Shown here: positions 11,584 to 23,137 of the stretch, in pieces
Numbering within the stretch: position 1 is the first letter of the stretch
How the letters are laid out: every line of letters starts with the position of its first letter
Origin: Apricaphanius iberus
Taxonomy: Eukaryota > Chordata > Actinopteri > Cyprinodontiformes > Aphaniidae
DNA: 64,000 bases
Assembly: GCA_028564705.1 (NCBI GenBank)
Contig: JAPXFQ010002641.1
Span: 186,001-250,000, forward strand
Direction of reading: 5' to 3'
The notes under the pieces: generated by a model
Databases searched by the model: none
What the model was told of the DNA's origin: nothing
Seen by the model: only the letters and a program-made list of their open reading frames with translations
Position numbers and translations under genes: made by a program

Positions 11584-14500
11584 AGATGAGATAAATTTTT
11601 TGCTTATTAAACAATTCGATAAGGCAAGTTTTATTTTCCCACTCTTTGGCATTTATAGATAATGTCATTCTATTTCTCTATCATGTTTATTATAAAGTGT
11701 ATTTATTGTGATTGTTTGGTTAAGTAAATGAGATAATTACAGTGAGAAACATCAGTATTGCAAGTTTTTCCGTTTAGAAATTATGCAGGGGTCTGAAATT
11801 TACACCGTAGGCACATTTCCACTGTGAGATACAGCATTTTCAAAAATAATTACCAGGAAACCACATTGTATGATTTTTAAAGAATGTATTTTCATTTATA
11901 TATTATTTTACCTATTGTTTGCATATATTTAGATTAATACAATCACAGTGACATGAGATGTAAATTAGTAAATTAGTAAACTTACTATCATAAAACATTG
12001 CATCACTTAAAATTAACTGATACCATTGTTACAAAGTCAGAAAACAGAAAAGTTTACATTGAGTTGTTTGGTTTTGCTCTTTAATAAAATTCTGTTTCTG
12101 TTTAAGCATCCACTTGACAAGATTGGTACTATTCTAAAATGAAAAATTACTGAACTTTCCCCTGAAAAACACTGTATATATTTTGTTCCCTAGTTAAATC
12201 ACACCAGGAATAGCTGTGATCATTAGGTTTCTAATATAAATTTAAAAAACAACGTTCCATTCTGGGCAAGGTTCTCAAAAAGTGAGAGCCACTTATGAAA
12301 GTATTAATTTGAACAATTATGCTGGATGAACACATTCATTTGAACATTATGCATAAGTTATTTCAACTTACAATGAGCTGGAAAAAACAAAAAAATTACA
12401 GTGAAGCAATAGTGTAATCAGCCAGTTACAGGGACATCTGACATACACTCAAAAAAAGGATTTAGTTGGAATAAAAATAAGTGGATGGTTGGTTATATCA
12501 AATATAACGCCTGGTATATGGAGCAAACAGATATTATCAGGTCAAATACTTTTTATCCCCAGTTAGAATATGTAGAATCAGCTCAGATGTCAATTCCAAT
12601 TCACAAACTCAGTGACATGTTACAACACCAGGACACGATTTCCACAGTAGAGGATACAAAATCTAGATGACTCTACATCTTCACTAAGCCCAGGAGGAAC
12701 TCCTCAAGGTCACAGACAGTAAATGCAGCAGTCGGCGGCTGGAGCTGAGCAGAGATGTAGAGAAGGCTGAAGGATGTAGAAAGACCAAAGCCGTCCAGTT
12801 CAGATCATAGGTTACTCCCCCATTCACCCGAAACATTAGGGAAAATGCAGTACCTCCATCTGCACCACAATCACCACAACAATCACTGCAAATTCAACTG
12901 CACTTTTTTGCATCCATATTCTCAATAAGACAAAAGTTGTCTGGCTGAACAAATGGGGAAGAAACATACACACTATGTTGCTAAAATTCTATGAATTATT
13001 AGCTAGATCACACACAACCAAAGTAATAGAATGAAAAATTACTTTTAAGCTGTCTTTTTTTTAGATTTAATGTCTTGTACTGCAAACTGACATGATGTGA
13101 TTAGAAATCCCACCGTTAGGGTGAGAAAGCTCTGAGCCTTTGAGAGAACAGTCTCCTCTGAAATTACCAAAGAAATCAACACTCTAAACATGACAGTCAC
13201 ACTGGAGAACTTACACCATACGTTTTCAATAAATCTAATTGAGTATGAGTTAATTCACAGCTTATAAAATTATTATTTCTCTCTGCTTCACTCTCGCGCA
13301 TACGGAGTTCTGCACTTAGATACCACTGATAGAACACAACATGTAATTCTATACATTGAGAGCAATGCTAACATTTATGTGCATAATCCTGTTTCACAGA
13401 GGAGTACTGTAGGTTATTGATGAGTCTCACAGTGTCTTATTACTTATGAATGAAAAGAAAGCCAAAGGGAGGGGATAGAGATGAGAAGAAGGTATGGGCA
13501 TTATAGCCTCATCCCTTGAACTATATTTCATCAAAGCTTGTGGTTGGAGAATCTTGCAGTAGACACGGCTCGCATGGGTTTCAAAACTCAATTTATTTTT
13601 TTTCAGCTTGAAAGTCGCTTTCATGAGCTTTTGATTGATTTGATAGTACACAGTGTTGAGAGATCAGACAGCCCAGAGACAAAAGTTGTGGGAAGGAAAC
13701 CGGCATGTGACAGACCTCATGAACTGGCTCATTACTTAAATTTGCAAAAGAAGATCGCATGGGACCAAAAGTAAAAAGACTGAATGCACTTTGCATATTG
13801 CTAAAACAAACTCAATTGTGAGAAGTGAAAATATTATAAATTAAAACTCACCCATTCCTCCACCTGTATAATATATTGCATCAATCCTTCCAGCACCAAG
13901 GGGTCTCGTGCATATTCTCATGGATGTCATTCCATTCAAAATATGAATAAAGTGGCTGATTAACACGACATTTGCTGCCCTACTGTTTCTGTGAATCACT
14001 GTTGGTCAGACAGGAGAAAAGTGTTTTTACATATTTAAAGTCTTGTTTTACTTGAATTTCAATCCAAGAGTAATCCTATTAAGCTTGACAAACTTTTCAT
14101 TTCGAGACCAAAAAAAAACTGTTTTATGTCTTCATTGTGTCAGAGGTAATTGTAATATTAAAAACCAATCCAAACATCTTTCTACAAATTCAAAACTAGT
14201 GGGGTGGCAGCAGGCAGGCAGAGATTAACAACAGAACGGCGACTTAATAGGAAAAGTGCTAAAAACAATCATGAGCATATTTATGAAGTTATTTTCGGTG
14301 GTCTAATGTGAGCAAATCTGAGAAGGAAAAACAGAAAAACTGACCTGCTGCACTGCTGGCTTGTCAAAAAGCAGGTAATTCGTTCCCTGAGTTAACGAGA
14401 GCTGTCTGATTTGTTTTTTTAAAATGAAAAATAATTCTTCCAAATAAATGTATTTTAATTGTATGTAAAATCATGTTGTTGCTTTTTATATTCAGAATAA

Positions 14501-15146
14501 AAACACTCAAACCACTGAACTTTCCAACAGATCATTTATATGCATATGCATAACCAACAGAACACAAATAAATTACCCTGTAAGGAAGATTCATCAGGAA
14601 AAGGGAGGTGCACTCTGCTGTAGCACTGAGGATGAGACGAACGACTCCAGTCTTTTAAAAGAGAGCATCAGGGATTCATTTATCAACACCATTCTGATGT
14701 GAATCCTACAGCTGGACTCTGTTCCAGAAGTTTCAAGGACTGCCTAATCTGGTCAGGAACTGAAGTTTTCTGTTCCTTCCAAAAACGTTTCTGTCCTCTT
14801 AGACCACTTCACTGCATTCTCAGCGTTTGCCGCTGAATAGAGGATAGCTCCAGCCTTAGCCAAGAAGAGTGCAAATCACTCCCGTCTGCTGGATTATATA
14901 GGTTTTAGCGCAGACACTGGCTCCATGTCTTAAGCAAATCTTGATTAAAAACTGGCTTGCAACAGTAGTCACCAACCCTGGTCATCTTTCCGGCACACCC
15001 CTTTTGTAAAGAATTGGATCAGAGCTAAAACATGCAGGACAGTGGGACCTGAGAACTGGGTTGGTAAAAAGATTTTCACTATTTCTTCTAATATAAGAAG
15101 CTTTCTTACTTTTCCTTCTTTTCTAAATGAGAATATTATATCTATA
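11584..15146. other. AT-rich DNA, no gene seen
   Basis: No supported gene. Frames of up to 78 codons near 13427-13796 overlap one another on both strands and have no family signature. No transposon ends were recognised. A segment at 12660-12830 is GC-richer but has stops in each frame. Confidence 0.55.
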
Positions 15147-15640
15147 TGAATAGAATGGAATAGAACTTTATTGTCCACCATAGTGGAACTTTTCCTTCAG
15201 CTCTCTAGAACAAAAACATTCGCACACACATTTTTACATGCATACATTGTGGTACTGTTTACTATGATTGGATCTCAGTCTTTACACTAGTTAAGAATCC
15301 TTACAGCAGTTGGAATAAAGGACTTATTTTATGTGTTTTGTTGCCAAAGGCACCCCTTAACGCTTTTCTGAGCTCAGGGTTTCAAAGTGGCAAAAAAGTG
15401 GGTGGCTACTGTCCTTGTCCTTTCAGCAGCCAGTTGGGAGATAATGTCTGCCCAAGAAACAATTCTGAAGAGTTTGCCCTTAGATCTGCAGTTTTAATGA
15501 CCAAATCATGCTGGAAGATGTCGAGTCAAAATACTCTCAACAGTTGTTTTTTGCACAAACTCTGAAGTTTGCTGACTGACCCCTAGGCTTCTGAGCTTTC
15601 TTAAAAGGTCTGGTCTCTTAAAAACATAATCAGTGTTTTC
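15147..15640 (-). mobile_element. LINE 3' end, minus strand
   Basis: Reading the minus strand, the block ends with GGACAATAAAGTTCTATTCC and a TATTC-type simple tail (about 15180 to 15147), the usual 3' terminus of several fish CR1-group LINEs. The upstream part (to about 15640) has broken frames containing a Leu-rich, basic segment as in LINE ORF2 C-termini. The copy is 5'-truncated, as expected of target-primed reverse transcription. The exact clade is not assigned. Confidence 0.45.
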
Positions 15641-15749
15641 AACCAAACGTTTTTAGTGTTATCATTTACACTGTTGTTTTATTTGTTTTGACTTATACAG
15701 AAAAATTCACATATATTATTAAAATGATCATAAATCCCTGGTGACTCTA

Positions 15750-15800
15750 CCCCCCCTCTCCCCCCCCCCCCCCAAAAAAAAAAAAAAATAATAATAAATC
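15750..15800. repeat. poly-C / poly-A junction tract
   Basis: A run of about 24 bases almost entirely C (one T interruption) is followed directly by about 16 A and then AATAATAAT. This is low-complexity DNA that may be inaccurate in length in any assembly. Confidence 0.85.
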
Positions 15801-17020
15801 AATTAAAAGCTAAAAACATCAGGAATAGATTTGCATTCCAGTTAGAAAATTCAGTCTTGTGTTTCAAAAAGAAACGCAGATAATCAAGCTTAATCAGTAA
15901 GTACATGCTACAACAAATTTAAAAACACAGCCAGGCAGAAATCTAAATGGAATAAATAACCATCTGTCTCTGAAGGCTCGCTCAAAAGTCTGAAACTTGT
16001 TTGACAAACTAGAATATTTTCCATCTTTGAATTTTTCTTGTTTGGTCTTAAAACTAGACCAAATTCTTTTTAGATCACAGTTTAGATTCCATAAAACTGA
16101 CAATAATAAACAAGATATTCAAAGACTGAATAATTTTTTTTTATAGATGACAAATTTTGTAAAAAGAGCTAATAATTAATCATCATTAATGAGTTTGCTT
16201 AATACCTCTGAATATAGAAAAATATATTGGATAATAACTTATATTTCGTTATCTTTTCTGTTGTGGCTGAGTGAGGGAGAATTGAAGCGTAAAAGCAGTT
16301 TAAGTGGTCGCTAAGATTAGAAAACTGCTGTCTAAACGCAATCCATTTACAGTTTAAGCTGCTTGAGAATCAATCATAAGATACTACATTAATAAAATAT
16401 TAGAAAGAAATTAGATCATAGAAAGTGATAAAAACTGAACATGTTCAGGATTTGCTCCCCGTCAGCTCAGTTAGAAACATAAAATATCAACCAGTCAAAC
16501 TATTACAGGGCTGCTTTGTGTTCTGTTATAAATATCCCTTGCTCATCATACAGACAAGAAAAATACTGGATTTTCCCTCTGTGAAAAAAATAATGAAAGA
16601 TTTTTCAGAACGTCCTGCTTTGTTTAAATTGATGGAAAACATCAAGGGAAAGCAAAAGGACTATTGCAATATATTTGTATGTACTTAGTCCAAGATTTGT
16701 ATGTAGATATACTGTATGTCTGAATATGTATGAATGACTCTTGGTTGATTTGTGACCCATGCTGTTGTGGTCCATCTGTTATACTATATTGATTTTGTAA
16801 AGCAATGACTAATAAAGCTAATAAAAATGATATGGGAAAATACAGGATTTTCACCGGTTGCTTTGTCATCATCTAAATGAATGAACTAAAGGGAATCTTT
16901 GCAGTGAAAGAAACACAGTTTTGAATCCTAAACAATAAAATATATGGAATTTAGCATAGAATGCTAGTCATATGTTAATGTTGTTATTTAAGGTAAATTA
17001 AGAATTATAAAAGTTGAGGT
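15801..17020. other. AT-rich DNA, no gene seen
   Basis: No supported gene or repeat end. An 87-codon plus frame at 16425-16688 has no recognisable domain and no splice context. Confidence 0.55.
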
Positions 17021-17262
17021 GCTGCACAGTAGTTGGAAGCACTGTTTTCTTGCAGCAAGAAGGTCCTAGGTTTGAATCCCAGCCTGGGGTCTTTCTGGAG
17101 TTTGTACTTTCTCCCTGTGCATGTGTGGGTTGTCTCTGGGTACTCCAAAGTCAAAATACATGAATGTCAGGTTTATTAGTCTTTCTAAATTGCCCTTAGA
17201 TGTGTGTTTCTGCATGCATGGGTGTTTGTCCTGTGTACCACTGTGTTGCCCTGTGATACTCC
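17021..17262 (+). mobile_element. SINE-like dispersed repeat, copy 1
   Basis: The head reads GTGCTGCACAGTAGTTGGAA... with a tRNA-like B box GGTTTGAATCCC at about 17070, followed by the body AGTTTGTACTTTCTCCCTGTGCATGTGTGGG... that is a very common dispersed repeat in fish genomes. The same head recurs at 18017 in the same orientation. The right side runs into LINE reverse-transcriptase sequence at 17263. Confidence 0.6.
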
Positions 17263-17990
17263 GTCTCTCACACGATGACATTGTGATCTATAGTGAGAGC
17301 AGGGTGGAGGTAGAGAAAAAGCTAGAGAGATGGAGGTATGCACCGAAAAGAGGAGAATGAAGAGTAGATGGAGAAAGACAGAAAATATGTGTGGAAATGA
17401 GAAAGACACAAGTGGAACGGTGAAGTTACAGAGAGTAGAAGTGAAGAAGGTGCAGGACTTTAAGTTCTCGGGGTAAACGGTCCAAAGCAATGGAGAGTGT
17501 GGAAAGGAGACATTAAAGAGTCAAGTGTGATAAAGGGTTTCAGCAATTAAAGAAAGGAAAGGTCTACCAGACAGTAGTGAGACCAGTGATGTTGTACGGT
17601 CTAGAGCCACTTACAATGAGGAAAAGACAGGAAGCAGAACTGGAGGTTGCAGAATTTAAGATGTTTAGACTATCTTTGGGAGTGATGAGGATGAATAGAA
17701 TCAGGAATTAATACATCAGAGGGACAGCTCATGCTGAATGTTTTCGGGATAAAGTCAGGGAGGGCAGGCTGAAGTGGTTTGGACATGTTCAGAGGAGAAA
17801 CGATGATTAAATAGGTAGAAGGATGCTGAGGATGGAGCCACCAGGCAGGAGGCAGAGAGGAAGGTCAAAAAAGAGATGTATGGATGTGGTGAAAGAGGAC
17901 ATGAAGTTAGTTGGTGTGACGGCAGAGGATGCAGAAGATAGGAACAAATGGAGACAGATGAATTCGCTGTGGCGATCCCTGCAGGAAAAA
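17263..17990 (+). pseudogene. LINE reverse transcriptase, C-terminal fragment
   Basis: The fragment encodes the palm and thumb parts of a non-LTR retrotransposon reverse transcriptase. SHDDIVIYSES at 17268 corresponds to the catalytic FADD box (here damaged to SHDD). The spacer is followed by VYQTVVRPVMLYGLE at about 17562, then the thumb-like MFRLSLGVMRMNRIRN, then the basic tail LKWFGHVQRR and PPGRRQRGRSKKR ending near 17970. Frameshifts and stops lie at several places, so no protein is made. The enzyme would copy LINE RNA at a nicked genomic target. The clade is not assigned with certainty. The fragment sits between two same-strand copies of one SINE-like repeat. Confidence 0.8.
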
Positions 17991-18016
17991 AATGGAAAGA
18001 GAAGAAAAAGTAAAGG

Positions 18017-18150
18017 GAGGCTCCAGTGGTGTAGTTGTTGGCACTTTCTACCTTACAGCAAGAAGGTCCTTTTATAGATCTAGCTTTCATTTTTTACCTC
18101 CTTAATGTTTAGGTTTTCTCTGGGTACACCATAGTCTCAAACATATGGAA
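18017..18150 (+). mobile_element. SINE-like dispersed repeat, copy 2
   Basis: GTGGTGTAGTTGTTGGCACT followed by ACAGCAAGAAGGTCC repeats the head of the copy at 17021. The B-box region is decayed (TTATAGATCTAG), and the body fades after GGTACACCATAGTCTCAAAC. It has the same orientation as copy 1 and directly follows the LINE fragment. Confidence 0.55.
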
Positions 18151-18407
18151 ATTAGTTTTATTGTTTTTTTAGATTTATTGTTTAAAACTAAAATTGATTT
18201 TTGAATGAAATGACTTCTAGACTTTGCCCTGTTGTCTCGAACGGATGAATTGCTCAAATTTTAGGAGATACCGGTAATTGTGGCAACACTGACTGCTAAG
18301 AATATCTGAACATAGGTTAATTTGCTCTAAGAAATTATTCAGTGGTACATTACCTCCTGTTCTCAGGCATCTGCTTCTTGATTCTTTTTAGCACGGTATA
18401 TATTATA
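18151..18407. other. spacer, nothing seen
   Basis: Short AT-rich spacer between repeats. Confidence 0.5.
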
Positions 18408-18709
18408 AGGGCTCAGTGGTAGAGTTGTTGGCTTGTGACCCAGAATTTGGGAGTTTGATTCCTGCTTCTGCCTGCCACATGCTGTTGTCCTTGGGCAAGA
18501 CACTTTACCTACCTTGCCTTTGGTGGTGGTCAGAGGGTACTATGGCACCAGCGTTCAGCAGCCTTGCTTCTGTCCAAATGCCCCAGGGCAGCTGTGACTA
18601 CAATGTGGCTTCCCTTCACCAGTGGGTGAATGACTCAATGTTGTGTGAAAGGCTTTGGGGTCCTCTGTTCTTGATAAAGTGCTATAAAAGTACAGGCCAT
18701 TTATCCAAT
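18408..18709 (+). mobile_element. tRNA-derived SINE
   Basis: A pol III A box lies in GGGCTCAGTGGTAGAGTTGT (18409) and a B box in GAGTTTGATTCCTGC (about 18450). The body contains CCTTGGGCAAGACACTTTAC, CAGCCTTGCTTCTGTC, CCCCAGGGCAGCTGTGACTA and the tail AAAGTGCTATAAAAGTACAG / GCCATTTATCC, which together are a well-known fish tRNA SINE layout. The copy is nearly full length and moderately diverged. It makes no protein; the internal promoter would drive RNA that LINE machinery copies. Confidence 0.85.
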
Positions 18710-18722
18710 TTCCTCAGTAACT

Positions 18723-21458
18723 TCTCAAAGTAACTACTCTTTTTTTCTCTGTCAACATTATAGAAAACTCTTTTTAACAAATATCTACTGATCCTTTTAT
18801 ATAACAATATATTGTGCTACTAGAATAACTTTGTCGGATTAAAAGAAGCATTTGTTGAATGTTTGCAAATTCATCACAGTTAATTGGAAAATCTATGACA
18901 ATGTCATCAGGAATTTCAGTCCTTTGACACTAAAGGAAAAAGGAGTCTTTTCTTTTGAGACTTCTATTGTACATTGGTTGTGTTACACTGAAACATAAAT
19001 ATTGCCAAACCTTCAGCACTTGATAAAAAAGTAAATGCATTCCTTTCTTTAAATTGCTGAGATATTCACTTCCTCTTTTGTTTAACATCCAGCAGCATTC
19101 CTGTCAGCCACAGGCTTTTAACATAAATGAAATGATGTATTAAAGAATATGACTGCAAAATACTGTAAAGATGGTTAATTCTTCCTTAAATTTAAACATA
19201 TAGCTTCTATTATCGGATCTGTTCAATTTTCTGCTTTTTTTAATAGATAGGCTATTTTGAAGAAAATGCTTATTTTTTCAAGGAAACCAAGATAAGATCA
19301 ATCTTTTTCCATTTCTTCCCAAATTCTTCCAACTGCAACAGAAGCCATACTTGGCCTTGTTCCTGCTTGTTAAGGCCTCCAAATATAGACTCCCTGCTAT
19401 ACGTCTGGTTTCAAAAGTTCGAAAGTATAAAAACAGGAGAAAAAAAACCAACCTCTTAGCCTAATTACTCTCAGTGGGAAGTAAATAGTTATTAACGTAT
19501 GGGAAGCAGGACACATGGGTTTCAAACTGGGAGGGAGGTGGGAGGAGAACAAGGGAGGAACATGTCAAGTTAGAATGAGAGGGAATGAGGGGTGATGAAA
19601 AGGAAAACTAGGAATGGGAGAAAAATTGAGTGCAAAAGTAAGAACAGAAAAGAAATCACCTCACTGTAACAAAGCTGCTTGCATTTTAGGATTTCCAGCA
19701 CTATAACAATCGTTTCATGTTTTCGCTTATTCTTATTTATCTGTCTTCCCAATCCAGAGCACCTCCTCTCCTCAAAGGACTCCCCCATCTCAGTTTTCCC
19801 CTCGTTCTCTCTATCCTTTAATTTTCTCTTCTTTGAATAATTTACTGCAGCAGGGGAGAGTGGAAGTGCGTTTATTTTGAGTGTGTTTGTGCTTTAAACA
19901 GAATGCTTAATGATCGCCGATGGGAGAGAGACTGCATTAATCCCATTTATGTTGAGACCTTTTAGATGTACTGACACCCGTGGCAGAAAAGCGGGGCCAA
20001 GGCAGTGTATGTGCGAGAGCGTGTGTGTGCTTGCAGAAATGATCCCCCATCCCATCTGTGAGGAGGAGGCCCCATATCACTCTCACAGTGTATATGTGCG
20101 TGGGGGTAGATAGGATCAAAATGCCAGCACTCTGCATATACCTCCACTTGTGATCAAGGCGAGGCCTTTGGGGAACCCCCCTACTTGCTCAGTTGAATTC
20201 AAAAATCTTCTTATGAAATTCCCATTTTTCAAAGAGTGTGCATTTCATACTGTTTCTGTATTCCAAAAAATATGCCAACAGCTTTAAAACTTTTGCATTG
20301 TAATTTGTCCAAAAGTGCCTCATGCAATGAATTCAATAAAAAAAACACAAGAAAAAACCAATTTCATTGTGTTGCGTTGTTTGCTTTAGGCGTTGGCTAC
20401 AGGATTCAAAAGCGGCTCAAATTTATTTGGAGGGAAATATTTTCAAACAGTTACCAACAGTTACAGTATTTAATGATAAAAGTACAACAATAAAGCAAAA
20501 AAACAAAACAAAATAAACTTTGACTATTTTGGAAAGTATTTAGAGAACTATTGGAATAGTTGACAAGAACAAAAAACAACAACAACAACAAACAAAAGAG
20601 CCTACATACATTGAAATATCAGATATTTTTTCTTTACATTTTTTCGGTGATTTGCCCTAAAATGTAGAATACAGTTTCCAGACATGACAAAAAAAAAACA
20701 AAGTGATTTAAATCTTCTGACTAAAGCAGAGGTAATTTTACCCCTAATATTAATTATGTTAGGAGTCTGGTGTGTTTATCACTTTTGTTTCTGTGTTTGT
20801 CTTCTTAACTATAAGTAATTAAGTATAGCTTAGTTGTCTTATTTACAAGTTACACAAATAGTGCTCTTTATTAAGTTTGAAGCTCTGGGAAAAGTCCATC
20901 ACAATGCCCAAATCCGTGTTTGATAAACAGAGGGAACGGATTAAGAAGCAGAGGGCCCCTGCTGGTTACCGTATTTGCAAAAGCACTCAAGGATGACTGT
21001 TTGTACAAATACGGACAAATACAAATAGTGGTTCACACAAATGTAATAATCGGCCACATGCATCTTATGTTCACTAAAACAATAAAGATTTAATTGATCT
21101 CAAACTGCTTTTTTAAAGAATCTCTTTTTAGTGTAAAAGTATCGAGTTCAAGTTTTTCTTCTTAATTAAGTCCCCTAAAATACTGCCAAATGAAGAACTT
21201 AAAAGTTATAAAGTTTTCTTCAATGTTTTTACAAACAACTGTTGTCAGCCACTCCGAAAAGAAGTACTCTATTTCTGAGTCAACATTTTTTATCCACTTA
21301 ATTTAATAACCATTGAATATATACCAGCTTCCAACTTGCTTCGTTCTCTCAAACATAAATGAAAAAAGGTTTAAACACACACATTTTAAATAATAGCTTA
21401 CTCTTCATTAACCAGACATAGTCCCATCCAGACAGAGTACTGATTGCTAACTGAATAC
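18723..21458. other. AT-rich DNA, no gene seen
   Basis: No supported gene. It contains a purine-rich patch near 19530-19640 (GGGAGGGAGGTGGGAGGAG), an (AAC)n run near 20575-20592 and several poly-A stretches. Short frames near 19910-20147 overlap on both strands and look random. Confidence 0.55.
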
Positions 21459-22540
21459 TAGGGCTTTGCAAGGCAGCTGGTATTTGTATCTGTATTTGTT
21501 ATTTGTTGAGGGGCGAAAAGTATCTGTATGTGTATTTGTATTCGAATAAAATTCAAAATAGGCGTAAAATCGTTTTTTATTGTTACACTTCCAATTTACG
21601 CTATATTCAATTATTATTACAATAATTATGGATATGCAAAATTGCTTGATGTTTTTCAATAAATCCAGCAATAAAAATGTAACAGGAACACAACTGAAAA
21701 GAAAACAACAGGTGTGGAACATGGCTGGTAAGATGCTTTTTGGGGTGCATGCAGAAGAGGAGCTTTAAGTTGATGTGTTATGCATAGCAAATTGACAGAT
21801 CTTTGATACTCTGCTGATTTGACTTTTGCACATATGTATCGCTTTTATCTGCAGCACTAACTCTAAAAGGTGCCACATACAGAACTTGAGCCAGTTTTTC
21901 TATAGATGGAGGATCAAGAGATGGCTCAGCAGCAGACACACTCTTTTCTATGTACTTCTCTAAATCCATGTGGGGAGTTTCATCTTAGTTAACATATGAT
22001 GGAAGCCGTGTTTTAACTTTTCTAACTAAATATTAATTTTACTCTTTTAACAGCATATTGTCGAAATTACTGAGAAAACAGAAGTGCATAAACATAACGA
22101 ACATAAGAGCACCCGACAGCAGATGTTAATACTAATGCAGCGTAATGGAATACTCTCCTGATCTAAGTCTGCTTCCCGAAAGTTGTAAACTGCCTCTGGA
22201 ACTCAGTTAAGTTACAAAAATCTATACAGCAAAAATAATCATCTAGTGAAGCTTTTTTACGTCATCATCTCTTTTCTGTTGCCGTGTGGCAGAGCTGTGT
22301 TAGTCACCCTCCCACCCCCGAATCCCACTCACACACTCACTTATCTGGGGAACATGCACTGAGGAAATACAGCTTTTAGACATAAAACCCAAATACAAAT
22401 ATTTCTTCAAGTTTGTCTTCGTATTTGTAAAGTAACAAGTCATATGTGCTTCTCCGAATACTGTATTCGGATTTGGCTCCACCACTACTGAACAGCGCCG
22501 TCCGAGATACACCTCCCTTTAAGGAGATATATTGCAACGA
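21459..22540. mobile_element. TATTTGTA-rich DNA-transposon-like repeat
   Basis: The left side reads GGGCTTTGCAAGGCAGCTGG followed by iterated TATTTGTAT/TGTATTTG words and ATTCGAATA. The right side has mirrored CAAATACAAAT and CGTATTTGTAA words, then a perfect palindrome CCGAATACTGTATTCGG (22454-22470). Iterated short words near both ends are a feature of some hAT-like elements whose transposase binds subterminal repeats. No transposase frame is seen and a clean terminal repeat pair was not found, so the boundaries are approximate. Confidence 0.35.
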
Positions 22541-22586
22541 GATCTTGTTATATCCCTGACATTATAAATAATTTTTTGTTTGTTTG

Positions 22587-23051
22587 TCATCCTTTCCAAG
22601 CTAAAACAACTCCAATATACACATAAAAGGACATCATTGATGAAAGCGGATGTTTGGGAGTATCGTTGTGACCTTTATCAGTTCCCTCTGGTTCTCTGTG
22701 AGTTAAGGATATTCTGATTCCTTTCCATTTAAAAATGGGAGATTTTATGCTGTTCTCCAAGGTCTTCTGGAGAAGCGATTGCCTTGTGGCGTTACTGGCA
22801 CTGCTTGTCACATTGGTTTTCACCAGAGGGATGAAAAATTCTAATTTGGACTGCTCTGGGTGGCTACATTTTGGAGTGGCTCTGTTGGTTACATATTGAG
22901 TTTTGTTTTTTCGGACGTGCATCTCCCTGTTTGCTTGATGAAAATATTTTGGACCTGTATACTTTTTAGGTTTTGATGCTGTGAAGTTAGTAGATTTTTG
23001 CTGGTAATTTTTCACTTTTTGATAATTTGTTATGAAGCAAAACCATGACAA
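22587..23051 (-). CDS. uncharacterised 154-codon open frame
   Basis: This is the longest uninterrupted frame in the window. The product would be basic and Ser/Thr/Asn/Lys-rich, with no signal peptide, membrane segment or recognisable domain. It starts MSWFCFITNYQK and ends GVVLAWKG. It runs antisense to, and just upstream of, the LINE that begins near 23138. It could be the shadow of a LINE 5' region, a captured piece of another element, or chance. Such a length is unusual but possible by chance in 64 kb. No splice signals or poly(A) site were tied to it. Confidence 0.2.
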   Translation of the reverse strand: MSWFCFITNYQKVKNYQQKSTNFTASKPKKYTGPKYFHQANREMHVRKNKTQYVTNRATPKCSHPEQSKLEFFIPLVKTNVTSSASNATRQSLLQKTLENSIKSPIFKWKGIRISLTHREPEGTDKGHNDTPKHPLSSMMSFYVYIGVVLAWKG

Positions 23052-23137
23052 AAAGGTGGTTTACAGCTGGGAGAAGCTGAATAAATGAGCAAAAGCTGAA
23101 ATAATCTCAACTGAAGCCACAAATCCCTGATGAGTTG

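Noticed and set aside
12660..12830. Possible exon or reverse-transcriptase piece with GGTPQG-like reading
   Set aside because: The match is six residues long, stops follow at once, and no neighbouring motif supports it.
17065..17085. tRNA gene from the B-box-like GGTTTGAATCCC
   Set aside because: There is no cloverleaf partner; the box belongs to a SINE-like repeat. The same holds for the B box near 18450.
17755..18090. 111-codon minus frame
   Set aside because: It is antisense to the LINE reverse-transcriptase tail, which explains the sequence on the other strand.
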